Assembly: GCA_030544685.1 (NCBI GenBank)
Contig: CP086683.1
Coordinates: forward strand, 5,766,001 to 5,830,000
Origin: Pseudomonas sp. B21_DOA
Lineage (GTDB): Bacteria > Pseudomonadota > Gammaproteobacteria > Pseudomonadales > Pseudomonadaceae
Reading direction: 5' to 3'
DNA: 64,000 nucleotides
Positions 7,417 to 17,183 of this stretch are shown one piece after another. The translations under genes were made by a program, and so were the position numbers. Numbering within the stretch: the stretch's first letter is position 1; every line of letters begins with the position of its first letter. The notes beneath the pieces were generated by a model. The model had not been told where the DNA came from. It saw only the letters and a program-made list of their open reading frames with translations, and did no database searches.

Positions 7417-10329
7417 GCCAGCGCCCGAACAGCACTGCGAAACGTCCAAGCTTCGCCGACGTGAAAGCCGCCGCGCTGACAGACATTGATCGTGTCTTGT
7501 CGCATTGGCTGCCCAACGGCAAGCGCGTCGACGGCGGCAAGGAATACACGGCCCCGAATCCGACCCGCAGCGACAAGCGCGCCGGATCGCTCAAGGTCAG
7601 TTTGAGCAAGGGCACCTGGGCGGATTTTGCTACCGGCGACAAAGGCGGCGACCTGATCGATCTGGTGCGCTATCTCGACGGCGGCACCGACGTTGAAGCC
7701 TGCCACAAACTGGCCGACTGGCTGAACGTTGCGCCCGGCGTCGCCAAGACGAAAGCAGCACCGAGCAATCCCAAGGCAGCAACATGGAACGCCATCCAGC
7801 CGATCCCTACCGAGGCCATGAACAAGTGCCCGGCCAAGCACCGTGATCACGGTGTGCCGTCCAAGGTGTGGATCTACCGTGACGCGCAGGGGCAGCCCCT
7901 CATGGCGTTGTATCGCTTCGACCTTGGTCCGGATGAAGACGGCAAGCCGAAGAAGGTCTTTGCGCCCCTGACGTGGTGTCAGCGTGCCGATAGCCAAACC
8001 AAACAATGGCGCTGGCAGGGTCTGCCGGATCCGCGTCCGCTGCTGCGCCTTGATGAACTGGCCCAGCGCGCTGACTCACCGGTGGTTCTGTGCGAAGGCG
8101 AGAAAGCTGCGGATGCCGCCGCCGAGTTGCTGCCGGACTACGTGGCCACCTGCTGGCCGAACGGCTCCAACTCTTGGCACAAAGCCGACCTGACGCCGCT
8201 CAAGGGACGCGACGTTTTTGTGGCCGGACAACGACGACAGCGGTAAAGCCTGCATGGTCACCGTTGCCGAAAAGCTGCGCGAAATCGGCGCCGCCTCGGT
8301 CCGGGTCATCGCGCTGGAGGTGTTCAAACGCAAGCCGACGCTGAAGAACGACCGCGCCGCGTTCGCAAAAGGTGGTCAATGGGATGACGGCGACGATGCC
8401 GCCGATGCGCTCGCAAAAGGCTGGACCGCCGGCCACTTCACCGCGCTGGAAAACGGCGGCGAGCTGTTCGGTGTGATCGAGGAAAAGCCGGTAGTTGCCC
8501 AGGTGAAACCCGAGTCGGAACCGCAGCCGGAAGCGAAACCCAAAGCAGCGGCCAAGCGACCGGCAAAATCGAAAAACGACCTGATGCCCGGTGGCTTTCG
8601 CCTGACACCCGAAGGCGTGTTTTATGCCGGCGATGACGGCGAAGCACGCCCTGTGTGTTCGCCGCTGGCAATCCTTGCGCGCACCCGTGACGAGAAGGGC
8701 CACAACTGGGGTTTGCTGGTTGAGTTCGACGACCCCGACGGCACCAAGAAACGCTGGAACATCCCGGCACGCACCATGACCGGCGACTTCGGTAAGGACG
8801 TGCTAGGCCCGTTGGTGGATATGGGATTGCGTCTGGCCGGCAGTCGTTCGGGGCGTAACGCACGCAACGATTTGCAGAGTTACCTGGGCGGCTTCGACAG
8901 TGCTCAACGTGCGCGACTGGTCACCCGTTTGGGCTGGCATGACAACGCCTTTCTGTTGCCTGAGCAGCAGGTCGGCATGCACGCGGAACACCTGCACTTT
9001 TATGAAGCCGGCGCGCAGCTTCCGCCGATCAGCGAAGCGGGCACGCTCGAACAATGGCAGCAGCAGATCGGCGCGCTGTGCATCGGCAATCATCGCTTGG
9101 CGTTTGTCGTCGGTGTGGCCTTCGCCGGCCCCCTGCTGCACATGCTCGGCCACGAATCGGGAGGTTTTCACCTGTACGGCGACAGCTCGGGCGGCAAGAC
9201 CACGCACCTGCAGGTTGCCGCCTCGATCTACGGTGGGCCCCGTCTGGTGCGCTCGTGGCGCTCGACCGACAACGCGCTGGAGTCGATCGCTGCCGCACAT
9301 TCCGACGGGCTTCTGGTGCTCGATGAAATCGGCATGTGTGATGCCCGCATCATCGGCGAGACGGTGTACATGCTCGGCAACGGCACCGGTAAGGCCCGCG
9401 CCAATGATCGAGGCCAAGCAGGCCGGCAGGTGCAGGAATGGCGCCTGCTGTTTCTCTCTACCGGCGAGAAGACCTTGGCCCAGCACATGGCCGAAGCCAA
9501 CAAGGAACTGAAAGCCGGTATGGAGGTGAGGATGCTCGCCGTCCCGGCCGATGCCAGCAAAGGCCTTGGCATGTTCGACACGCTCAACGGTTTCGAGGAT
9601 GCCGCCGCCCTGTCCGACGCGCTCAAGGCGCGGGTAGCGAACTACTACGGCACCCCGCTCACCGCGTTCCTGTCTGCGCTGTGCGAACCCGGCAAGCGCC
9701 ACGGCTGGGCGGCAATCCTGCGCCGCACATTGGAAGGCTTTATTGCCCAAGCGCTACCCGCCTCTGCCAGTGGTCAGGCACACCGTGCTGCGGCCCGCTT
9801 CGGCCTTGCAGCGGCCGCCGGCGAGTTGGCCACCGCGATGGGAATCACCGGCTGGCCGGACGGCACGGCCACCACCGCCGCACGTGTGTGCTTGAACGCC
9901 TGGCTCCACGAGCGCGGCGGCGCCGGTAACTTCGAAGGCGACGCGATCTTGGCGCGGCTGCGCCAGGTCATAGAGCGCTTCGGTGAAAGCCGTTTCACTC
10001 GCTGGGAATCGGCAGCGGCCAAGATCGATGAACACGGTCCGCGCACCATCGACCGCCTAGGTTTTCGCAAGACGCTGGAGCACGGCATGGGCGACACCAT
10101 GCACACCACCAACACCTATTACGTGCTGCCGGAGGCATGGCGCTCCGAAATCTTCCGGGGCATGAACATCAACGCCGTGAACAAGGAGTTGTTGCAGCGC
10201 GGCGTGCTGGAGCCGGCCAGCGATGGCAAGGCATCGAGTCTGGTCCGATTGCCCGGACTTGGGCCCCAGCGCTGCTACATCGTGAAGAGGATTCCGGGAA
10301 CGGATGAGAGCGAGGCTCGGGCTGCCTGA
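7413..10329 (+). CDS. P4-alpha-like primase/helicase (TOPRIM, DUF927), frameshift
   Basis: A replication protein of about 971 residues. The N-terminal part holds a zinc-free primase-like region (GTWADFATGDKGGDLIDLV), then a TOPRIM fold (VVLCEGEKAADAAAELLP and WPDNDDSGK). The C-terminal half is a DUF927-type helicase with Walker A GDSSGGKTT and Walker B LLVLDEIGMCD. The frame breaks at 8215-8222, inside the TOPRIM motif. Removing one T from the five-T run (giving VLWPDND), or restoring a lost GT (VFVWPDND), joins both halves. This is the only break here that needs a deletion or two bases rather than one insertion. It would drive autonomous replication of the excised element, probably from an iteron origin. 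Confidence 0.85.
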
Positions 10330-10421
10330 AGGCACGTCCGCTGATCGAGGTAGCGCCGGCTTATTCCCGGCCTCGCCAGCCGCTCATTCAACCCAAACCC
10401 ATTTTTGAAGGAACAAGACAG

Positions 10422-11387
10422 ATGAACGAATTCCACGCTTCTACCGAAAAACACGAACTGCTCAGCCGCGAGACCACCGGGCTGGCACGGCCGGTTTCGG
10501 ACGACGCTGCCGCGACCGGTCATTGTGACAAGAAACAACGGTTGATCGACGAGATCAACCATCTGACCGCCCAACGCGATAAACACCTGAGCGTCGCTGA
10601 ACAGCACCACACCAAGATGGCGCCGTTGGAGGCGCTATTGGAAGGCGACGAAGTCATCGAGGAGGAACGGCTGACCGAAATCCGCAAGGAGCACAGCAGC
10701 CTGAAAGTTCCTTACGACGCCAGTAAGCACCGTGCCTGGCTGCTCGATGCGAAGATCACTCGCCGCGAGAAACTGCTCAATCATGAAACCCTGATGGCGG
10801 GTTACACCGAGTCGATGGCGAACTGGAAAGCCGACGAACAAGAACTCAATGAAAAACGCGACAGCCTCAGCACCCGCTTGGCGCAGATCCAGCAGCAAGC
10901 GGAGGACGACATGACCAAGGCCCGGCAAGCCGAAACCGATGCCGCCACCGCCTACGCGCAGGCCGTGGCCTGGGGCGATACCGAGGGCGAAAAGAACGCC
11001 AATGCCGACGCGCAGAAGGCCGCGAAAAACCTCGCAACGGCGACCGAACTCAATCGTCGCCAGCACCTGATCATCACTGCGTTGGAACAGGAACTGGCCA
11101 TCGTCGACCAGCACATTGCCGAGGCGCAGAGGGAATACAGTTCGACCCAAAAAACAGCGATGTACCTTGCCCGCACTGTGCTTGAAGAACAGTGGAACGA
11201 ACAAGCGCAAGCGCTGATGGAGCTGGGCGGTAAGCTGTGGGCTACCGAAGGGATGCTTGGAGGCGAACACCTAAGCCTGATGAAGCTGGTACTTCCAAAA
11301 GAAGGCGAAGACTTCCACAGCTGGAACTGGCGCGAACTGTTGGAGCGATCCCGCCAATACAGCGTACAAGACGTCCTTTCACTGTAA
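10422..11387 (+). CDS. Coiled-coil protein, unknown function
   Basis: A 321-residue soluble, strongly charged helical protein. Long coiled-coil segments cover about residues 40-70, 120-190 and 205-250 (ADEQELNEKRDSLSTRLAQI, ALEQELAIVDQHIAEAQREY), with few Cys and no membrane segment. A clear ribosome site (GAAGGAAC) precedes the ATG. It lies between the primase and the silencer on the same strand. I do not recognise a family. Possible roles are a scaffold or partition-like helper or an inhibitor of a helper phage, and the sequence does not decide. Confidence 0.65.
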   Translation: MNEFHASTEKHELLSRETTGLARPVSDDAAATGHCDKKQRLIDEINHLTAQRDKHLSVAEQHHTKMAPLEALLEGDEVIEEERLTEIRKEHSSLKVPYDASKHRAWLLDAKITRREKLLNHETLMAGYTESMANWKADEQELNEKRDSLSTRLAQIQQQAEDDMTKARQAETDAATAYAQAVAWGDTEGEKNANADAQKAAKNLATATELNRRQHLIITALEQELAIVDQHIAEAQREYSSTQKTAMYLARTVLEEQWNEQAQALMELGGKLWATEGMLGGEHLSLMKLVLPKEGEDFHSWNWRELLERSRQYSVQDVLSL

Positions 11388-11448
11388 CTCGCTGAGCCAC
11401 CGAAACAGCCTACGCAGGTAGGCTGTTTAAACCTCCACAGGCTACAAA

Positions 11449-11640
11449 ATGATCATTCAAATAGACCTCAGAAACACTCCCAACTGGAAAGACCTACTGA
11501 AAGCACGAATAGACGCCTTAAAGGAAATTCTGGAATTCGTGGACAAACCCCGCATAAAAACGAAAGTCGAGATTCTCACCGTAAAATTGATCAAGGCCGA
11601 GATCATTAGCATACGAGAGTATCTGAAACTGTCAGAATAG
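11449..11640 (+). CDS. Short hypothetical protein
   Basis: A 63-residue, Lys/Ile-rich helical peptide (DLLKARIDALKEILEFVDKP, VEILTVKLIKAEIISIREYL) ending in LKLSE. It is more AT-rich than the genes before it and lacks a strong ribosome site (CAGGCTACAAA before ATG). It could be a real small gene or a chance frame; its regular amphipathic pattern favours a real gene. Confidence 0.4.
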   Translation: MIIQIDLRNTPNWKDLLKARIDALKEILEFVDKPRIKTKVEILTVKLIKAEIISIREYLKLSE

Positions 11641-11701
11641 CGCTGAACTTATGAGCCGCATGAACATTCAAACCTTCATCAAACAAACATAGGAAACAAA
11701 C

Positions 11702-12067
11702 ATGTCCAAACTTGCCGAATACCGTCAGTTGGAAAAACACCTCGCCGAGCAGCTCCAGGCACTGGAAGCGCTGAAGGGCGATTCCGGCTTGAAGAAAGAA
11801 ATTGAGTTCGAAACCAAGCTGCGCGAACTGTTGGATCAGTACGGCTTTAGCCTCAAGCACATCATCAACCTGCTGGACCCACAGAGCACGAAGCGAAATC
11901 AAACGCCGGTTGCTGCACCAGGCAAACGCAAGCCTCGCGAGCTGAAAGTCTACAAAAACCCGCACACCGGTGAAGTGGTGGAGACAAAAGGAGGCAATCA
12001 CAAGATGTTGAAGGAGTGGAAAACCAAGCACGGTGTCGATGAGGTCGAAAGCTGGCTGAGTAAATAA
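11702..12067 (+). CDS. MvaT-family (H-NS-like) silencer carried by the element
   Basis: A 121-residue nucleoid protein of the MvaT/MvaU/Turb group. Residues 1-60 form the oligomerising coiled coil (YRQLEKHLAEQLQALEALKG), and the C-terminal part is the DNA-binding domain with family-typical KVYKNPHTGEVVETKGGNHK and LKEWKTKHGVDEVESWL. It is a diverged paralogue, not the chromosomal mvaT, which differs in the N-terminus and linker. MvaT proteins bind AT-rich DNA and silence foreign genes, so an element-borne copy may keep the adjacent AT-rich cargo quiet or interfere with host MvaT. A terminator follows at once. Confidence 0.93.
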   Translation: MSKLAEYRQLEKHLAEQLQALEALKGDSGLKKEIEFETKLRELLDQYGFSLKHIINLLDPQSTKRNQTPVAAPGKRKPRELKVYKNPHTGEVVETKGGNHKMLKEWKTKHGVDEVESWLSK

Positions 12068-12081
12068 TGCTAGTTTGATAA

Positions 12082-12104
12082 AAGGCCTCTTCTGAGGCCT
12101 TCTT
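12082..12104 (+). terminator. Terminator after the MvaT-like gene
   Basis: The stem AAGGCCTC / GAGGCCTT with loop TTCT is followed by the short T-rich tail CTTC. It separates the plus-strand core from the minus-strand cargo that ends at 12256, and may serve both because the left flank is A-rich. Confidence 0.7.
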
Positions 12105-12255
12105 CAATATTCGAATGTTATATTTTCTTATCCGCTGCCATTTCCACAGTAGCGCCCGACTGAAGTGATTGCCACAACATCATAGCACCTAAAAATTAGC
12201 CGATTGCTTATTCGAATCAAGCCCGAAATCGCTCACTCGTACGCCAATTTAAAAA

Positions 12256-13678
12256 TCACCCCTTCGAACTGATTTTATCAACAATTTTCGATAGAAGCCT
12301 TAAAGTAGTTTCTGGCTTCACCGTGTCATACTTTAACTGCCTTACGACGAAGGCATAAGCGCCAGCCAATACAGACTCATCATTGGGTCCCAAGTCATGA
12401 GCCCATTCCCTACAGTATTCTATTACTTCTTTCAAAGGATTGGATTCGACATAGGCATCCATATTTGGCCATTTATCAATTACCTTCTCCAACTCTTGAG
12501 CGATACCCAAACTTTGACCATCAGGATGAAATAACATGCTTAGCTCAAGCGTGATCGGATCAAGGCAAGTATACCCAGGACCAACGTCCCCGAAGTCGAT
12601 AAGTACCGGTGAAAATTTATCATCCACCAGAATATTCCCGCCGTGTAAATCCCCATGTGTACAAGATGACGATATCGCTACAGTAGCGAGTTCCAACTCA
12701 ATTAAATGTTCCAATTTAAATTTTTTTACAATACTAGCAAAACCCTCATCAGAAAGGACTCTCCGCCTCACATCAGAAAGAAGAATCTTTTCGACCTTGC
12801 GAGCATCTGACCAGCGACTCAAGGCCTCGCGAACTTTAATTAACACCCCTGGCGCAGCAGATGGCTTCTTTATGAGCACATCAAAAAAGTTAACTTATAC
12901 TCATCCGCCAGGAGTAAAAAATCCCCGAAAAACCTCTCAACCCCATGCAATGGTAACTTAACACCGGAGCAAACGCTCCCAGCCTCAAGTGCTTTACTTC
13001 AGCCTCATAAGCTGCTATTTCCTTATCTACATGTTTAATCAAACCAAGCTTACCAACACACTCCAATCTCACATGGCCAGCACCATCATAAACAGCAATC
13101 TTTAAAACAATTGCATCAGACAAGCCACCTAACCGATGGATCTTACACGAAACACCGCCATTTGATCGGGTAAAGACCTTTAAGGTTCTTTTTTGCTCGT
13201 CGGAAAGATCAATCTGCTTTCCACCTTTATTTATAATTACTTCGTCAGTCTCAGTAATCTGCGCCGCGAAGGTTTTTATTTTGTTGAATAAGGCTAAAGC
13301 ATCCTCCTTAAGAAAATAATCAACTGTCGGTACCGACTGACCTGTGCCCCACAAATCAATACTTTGACCTTGGCGCACCAAATTAATTAAAAAAACACCC
13401 GGCTCAGAAGCAGTCAATATATAAACCGGCGTACCCGGAGCCACACTACGAGCGTGATAAAAAACTGATTGACCATGCTCCAACTCAAGATCAAACGCAT
13501 CATCTATTGTTGGAATCTCTAAATCCAAAATTACAACATCAAAGAATTGCTCATTCAGAAAATCAACTGCACTCTTGCGACTTTCCGCGATTTCTACAAA
13601 CGTATTCCCCAACTTTAAAATAGTGTCCCGCAATGTAGCAGCATAAGATTTATTATCTTCAACCAGTAGAATTCTCAT
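12256..13678 (-). CDS. Receiver domain fused to an APH-like kinase, two frameshifts
   Basis: Repaired, this is one protein of 474 residues. Residues 1-130 are a response-regulator receiver: acidic pair E7-D8, phospho-acceptor D52 (VILDLEIPT), threonine in ILTASEP, lysine in YFLKEDA. After a linker comes an aminoglycoside/choline-kinase-like phosphotransferase: a nucleotide-loop-like RLGGLSDAIVLKIAVYD, the catalytic loop THGDLHGGNILVD (His at about 342) and the metal site VLIDFGDVGPG (about 362). The receiver and kinase parts are in different frames. One base added to the C run 12923-12926 and one to the A run 12883-12888 fuse them through SGDFLLLADEYKLTFFDVLI. Before repair the kinase half has only a GTG start and no ribosome site. 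The natural model is phosphotransfer from the kinase gene next door controlling the APH-like domain; its substrate is unknown. Confidence 0.75.
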
Positions 13679-14592
13679 ATTCCCTATACCATCTCAATTC
13701 AAATATGGCGCCGCCTTCGAGGCTGTTAGAAACCAGCAGCTCTCCTCCATAGCTCGCATCGCATATTGAGCAGTTGCCAAACCATACCCCATATGCTGCT
13801 CGCCCCCGTGCTATGTTCATTCTTTTTACTACTGACCCCTACTCGAAGGGCGTCTGAGGGATTACCGGTGAACCCTGGACCTGAGTCCAATATAACCAAA
13901 TAATTCTCATTTCCCGCCCTACCCCAATTTACTACGATTTCTGGAGGTTCTAACTTGCTGCCCTGGGCAACCGCTTCTCGAGCATTCCTCAGACCGTTAA
14001 CGATGGCAAGTAATAGTGACCCTCGATCAGCCACAATCTGAAAGGTATCTGGGCCTGCAAACTGCACATTTATGTTGGCAAATTCTTTTCGATCAGCCGA
14101 GTAAATCTCGCTGATTAGCTCGGGCAAATCAAATTCGGAATAATTAGGTTTAGCAGATGCTTTTTTCAAATTCCTGATAGCTTTTAAAAGATCTGTCAAC
14201 CTAGTGACTACTTTGTTTGTATCAGAGCTTTCGAAATCGGAAAATTCAATACTTGCTGACAATTTTAACTGGCCAATAACTGCTCCGAACTCATGCAGGA
14301 TAGTACTCGTTACATCTTCAACGGCCCTAGCCATGATGCTTCGCACCATGCGTTCGGAAGGTTCGGATTGCTCGGCCTCCACATCGGAGTCTTGATTTAC
14401 TACTGAAACCTCTACAGCCTTGATAGCCGTGAGTAGAGCCAACTTAGTCCATGAAACGGTCTCTCTTTGGAAAGCTGCCCTCAAGAAAGAGGGGCTTACT
14501 GAGTGAGGATTTGCTGCGAAAAATCTCGCGGCCCGCAAACGGACGTCAGGATTTTTCGATAAGATACTTATTTCGGCCTCATCGAGATTCAT
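13659..14592 (-). CDS. Soluble histidine kinase with HEAT-like N-terminus, frameshifts
   Basis: A cytosolic sensor kinase of about 311 residues with no membrane segment or PAS domain. Residues 8-60 look like HEAT-type helical repeats (NPDVRLRAARFFAANPHSVS). The phospho-acceptor helix holds H100 (STILHEFGAVIGQLKLS), and the HATPase domain has an N box (VNGLRNAREAVAQ, about 198-210) and G1 box (LDSGPGF, about 236). The G2 box, GYGLATAQYAMRAYGGELLV, appears only after adding a base to the C run 13803-13807 and one near 13751. It then ends REYENSTG and overlaps the start of the receiver gene by 20 bp. Its start overlaps the ATPase stop by one base (TAATG). The second lesion is not in a long run. 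Confidence 0.72.
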
Positions 14593-16429
14593 TAAAATTC
14601 ATGACTCTGATAGAAGGAAGCTCTACTCTGGAATGCTTTCTTTCCGCCTTCCATGACATTTGTAATAGCCTGTACAGCTTCTTCGTCATTTAGCGATTTA
14701 CACACCTGAACATAACCATGACGTCCATCCGAAGTCATCTCTATTATCAAGTCCGCTTCTCCCAGCACAGGTATATTTGCATTGTGAGTCGATAAAATAA
14801 CTTGCCCCGAACCTCGTCTTTCCAGCAATGCCTTAATGACAGTGCTAGCTATAAACGCGTTATCCAGATGATCTTCAGGCTGATCAATAATCAACGTACG
14901 ATCTCTGTGCTGCAATACAATCGATAAAATCACGGTACAACGCTGACCAGCTGAAAGCGACGCGACATCTTTATAAGACGTGCCATCTAAAAGTTGCAAC
15001 TTAATGCTATCTTCGATCTCGCACGTAACAATTCCTGCGACACCGTATTCATTTAGGTGAGTCAATAGCCTTGCAGCACGATCGACCGGAATACCCACTA
15101 TTTCTGAAAGAGTGATATAGTCGTAATCATCCACAAACTCCATAAGCTCTCGTGGACTCACCTTTCCTGATAAGCTAGCGGCAAGCTCGTTATATTTCAT
15201 CCCGCTACCTCTTAGAGCGTCAGCAATTTCCCTCGTATATTCTAAATACTGTGCAGATCGCTCTAACTCAACTCGTATATGAGGCGACAAGGACAGATTT
15301 ATTCGATCAATAATCTGCTGTCGCAGCGATGCTTTACGATCTTGCAGAGCTGCAAGCTCATCAAGTTTCTCGTTTCTTTTAGAACGCAGCGATAAAAGCC
15401 TGTTTTTGCGTTCAGTTAAAAGTTTTTGCCGCGACTGAATTTGAGCCGTATTTGCTTTAAGAATATTAATTTGACGTGCGAGCGTACCAGCGCCTTCTGC
15501 GTTTTTCTCAAGCTCCGCTCTAAGAGCTCGAGATCGCTTCTCAGACTCCATCTGATCAACACGTACTTTATCAACCTTTTCAGATGCTCGCTTTCGCATC
15601 AAATCAAATTTGCTTAGAGCACTATTCAGTTCATTTATAGCATCTAAATAATTCGGACGAAGGTCAGCTAGCGGATCCGAACCTGAACCATTATCCCAAG
15701 CTTCTAATCCAAAATCCTCAAATAGTCTATCTTCTAGAGCTCGAAACCAGTCTTCCGCCAACTCATTAAACCTCACCAGCACATCTTCTTGGACGGCGAG
15801 ATTAGATACATGCACACTTAACGCACTCAGCTGAACTTGCTTAGCAACAACATCGTCGGTCGCACCCTCATATTGTTTTTGTTCTTGCTCCAGAAGTAAG
15901 ATTTTCTTTGCAATTGACTCGTACTGTTCGACACCCTCGCTCAAACTCGAAAGTTCTCCTTCCAGGGCTCCGATCTCTTTATAAAGAGACTTTACAACAC
16001 TTGCAATAGCTGCCTGTTCGTTACGTATAGAATTGCGATCAGTAATAAAACCGTCTATTAAACTAAGGCGCCCGCTATCACTCAAGCCAACTGTTTCGAT
16101 CTCTGTTTGGGATAGAATAATAGGCATTGTGAATGTCGAGCTGGCACGAGACTCCTCTTCACCAGCGCCTCGTGAGATCGTGACATCATCCACCAAGTCA
16201 GACATTGTTACAGTTACTTCACCATCCTTTAGTACTTCACGAGCGTGCTCCAACGACCTTTTTTTGATTCCACCGTCAAACTTTTTGTACTTAAAGCATA
16301 ACGAATTAGCTCAATGACAGAGGTTTTACCTGTTCCCCTGGCGCCTATTAATACGTTTAACCCCGGAGAGAACGGAATATCAACCCCATCGAGAAATCCG
16401 CCTTCAATTTGAATTCGATTAATATCCAC
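14592..16429 (-). CDS. SMC/ABC-type ATPase with coiled coil, apparent frameshift
   Basis: About 612 residues. Walker A GARGTGKTS lies at 29-37, just after a RecF/SMC-like start (INRIQIEGGFLDGVDIPFSP). A long helical coiled-coil middle follows (ESIAKKILLLEQEQKQYEG, SRQKLLTERKNRLLSLRSK). The C-terminal lobe holds the ABC signature LSAGQRCTVILS, Walker B RTLIIDQPEDHLDN and the H-loop STHNANIPVLGEAD. This pattern is shared by RecN/SbcC-like ATPases found in many defence systems. The N-terminal 63 residues are in another frame; one base added to the T run 16259-16265 joins them (ESKKRSLEHAREVL). A strong AAAGGAGAGG ribosome site precedes the ATG. It is first in the operon. Confidence 0.82.
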
Positions 16430-16958
16430 TTCCTCTCCTTTGCATTAATCACTGTAAACGAGAAGGCGCATTGATTACGCTTCTGAACCGATCTGTATCA
16501 TAGCCGCTTAACTAGCTCTGCCGCATTCAAAAACTGCCACTCGAAGCCCGTTGACGCTAGCGATACGATTTTCTACGCCAGCGCTATCTTCAGTCTGCAT
16601 AAAATGCCAAGGGAATAGCTCCTCTTTCGGCCAACGTCATCCCTACCAGGTGGTGAGATGAGAGGCTAGGGCCGGGCAGCTAATGAGAGTTGAAGCTCAG
16701 CCTCTCTACCTTACAGTCCCAGCGGGCCTGCTGAAGGATCTCAGAGCTTCCCACTCTCCCTCATCCAACAACCCGTACCCACGTACTCTCTATAGCCGTC
16801 CCCGATGGTTGTAAAGATTTTCTAGCGGGGTGCGACGTACGTAAAAACCCGTCAAAGAGACTCGAACCTGTACCGCATTCAATTTCTTCGGACCTCCTAA
16901 GCTCTATCTCCGGTGTTAGCACCAAACAAAATCCGAGACTAGCTCCCTTTTTCTTCGC

Positions 16959-17077
16959 GTAACACAGACCGCCCCAGTAACACAGACATCTACCGCCTGA
17001 AAAAGGCGTGTTACTAGGAGAATAGTCAATGATTACAGATAGTTATCTTCTTTTGATACACCTGTAACCTGCGTTAC
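16959..17077. repeat. Second GTTAC/GTAAC repeat cluster
   Basis: GTAAC occurs at 16959, 16977 and 17064, and GTTAC at 17010 and 17073. Two copies carry the same context (GTAACACAGAC). With the cluster at 4562-4681 this gives eleven copies in two short blocks near opposite ends of the element. It is a candidate binding array for the element's replication protein or regulator. Confidence 0.45.
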
Positions 17078-17143
17078 ACGGGTTTTCAGCGGGCTCCCCC
17101 TACTCCCCGGAGAGGGCCTGTTCCCCCAGCGAGGAAAGGGCAA

Positions 17144-17183
17144 TCAATGGTAAGTCTTAGGCCTTCCCTAGACTTACCATTGA
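17144..17183. repeat. Perfect 14-bp inverted repeat in the gene-free stretch
   Basis: TCAATGGTAAGTCT (17144-17157) and AGACTTACCATTGA (17170-17183) are perfect complements, with a 12-base loop. The loop itself can pair further with one bulge (TAGG/CCCT region). No T run follows on either strand, so it is not an ordinary terminator. Hairpin of an RNA, an operator or a recombination site are all possible. Confidence 0.6.

Noticed and set aside
12256..12879. Aminoglycoside resistance gene (APH)
   Set aside because: The HGD and DFG motifs fit the fold, but the frame lacks its own start and N-terminal lobe and joins the receiver upstream. A drug-resistance role is not supported.
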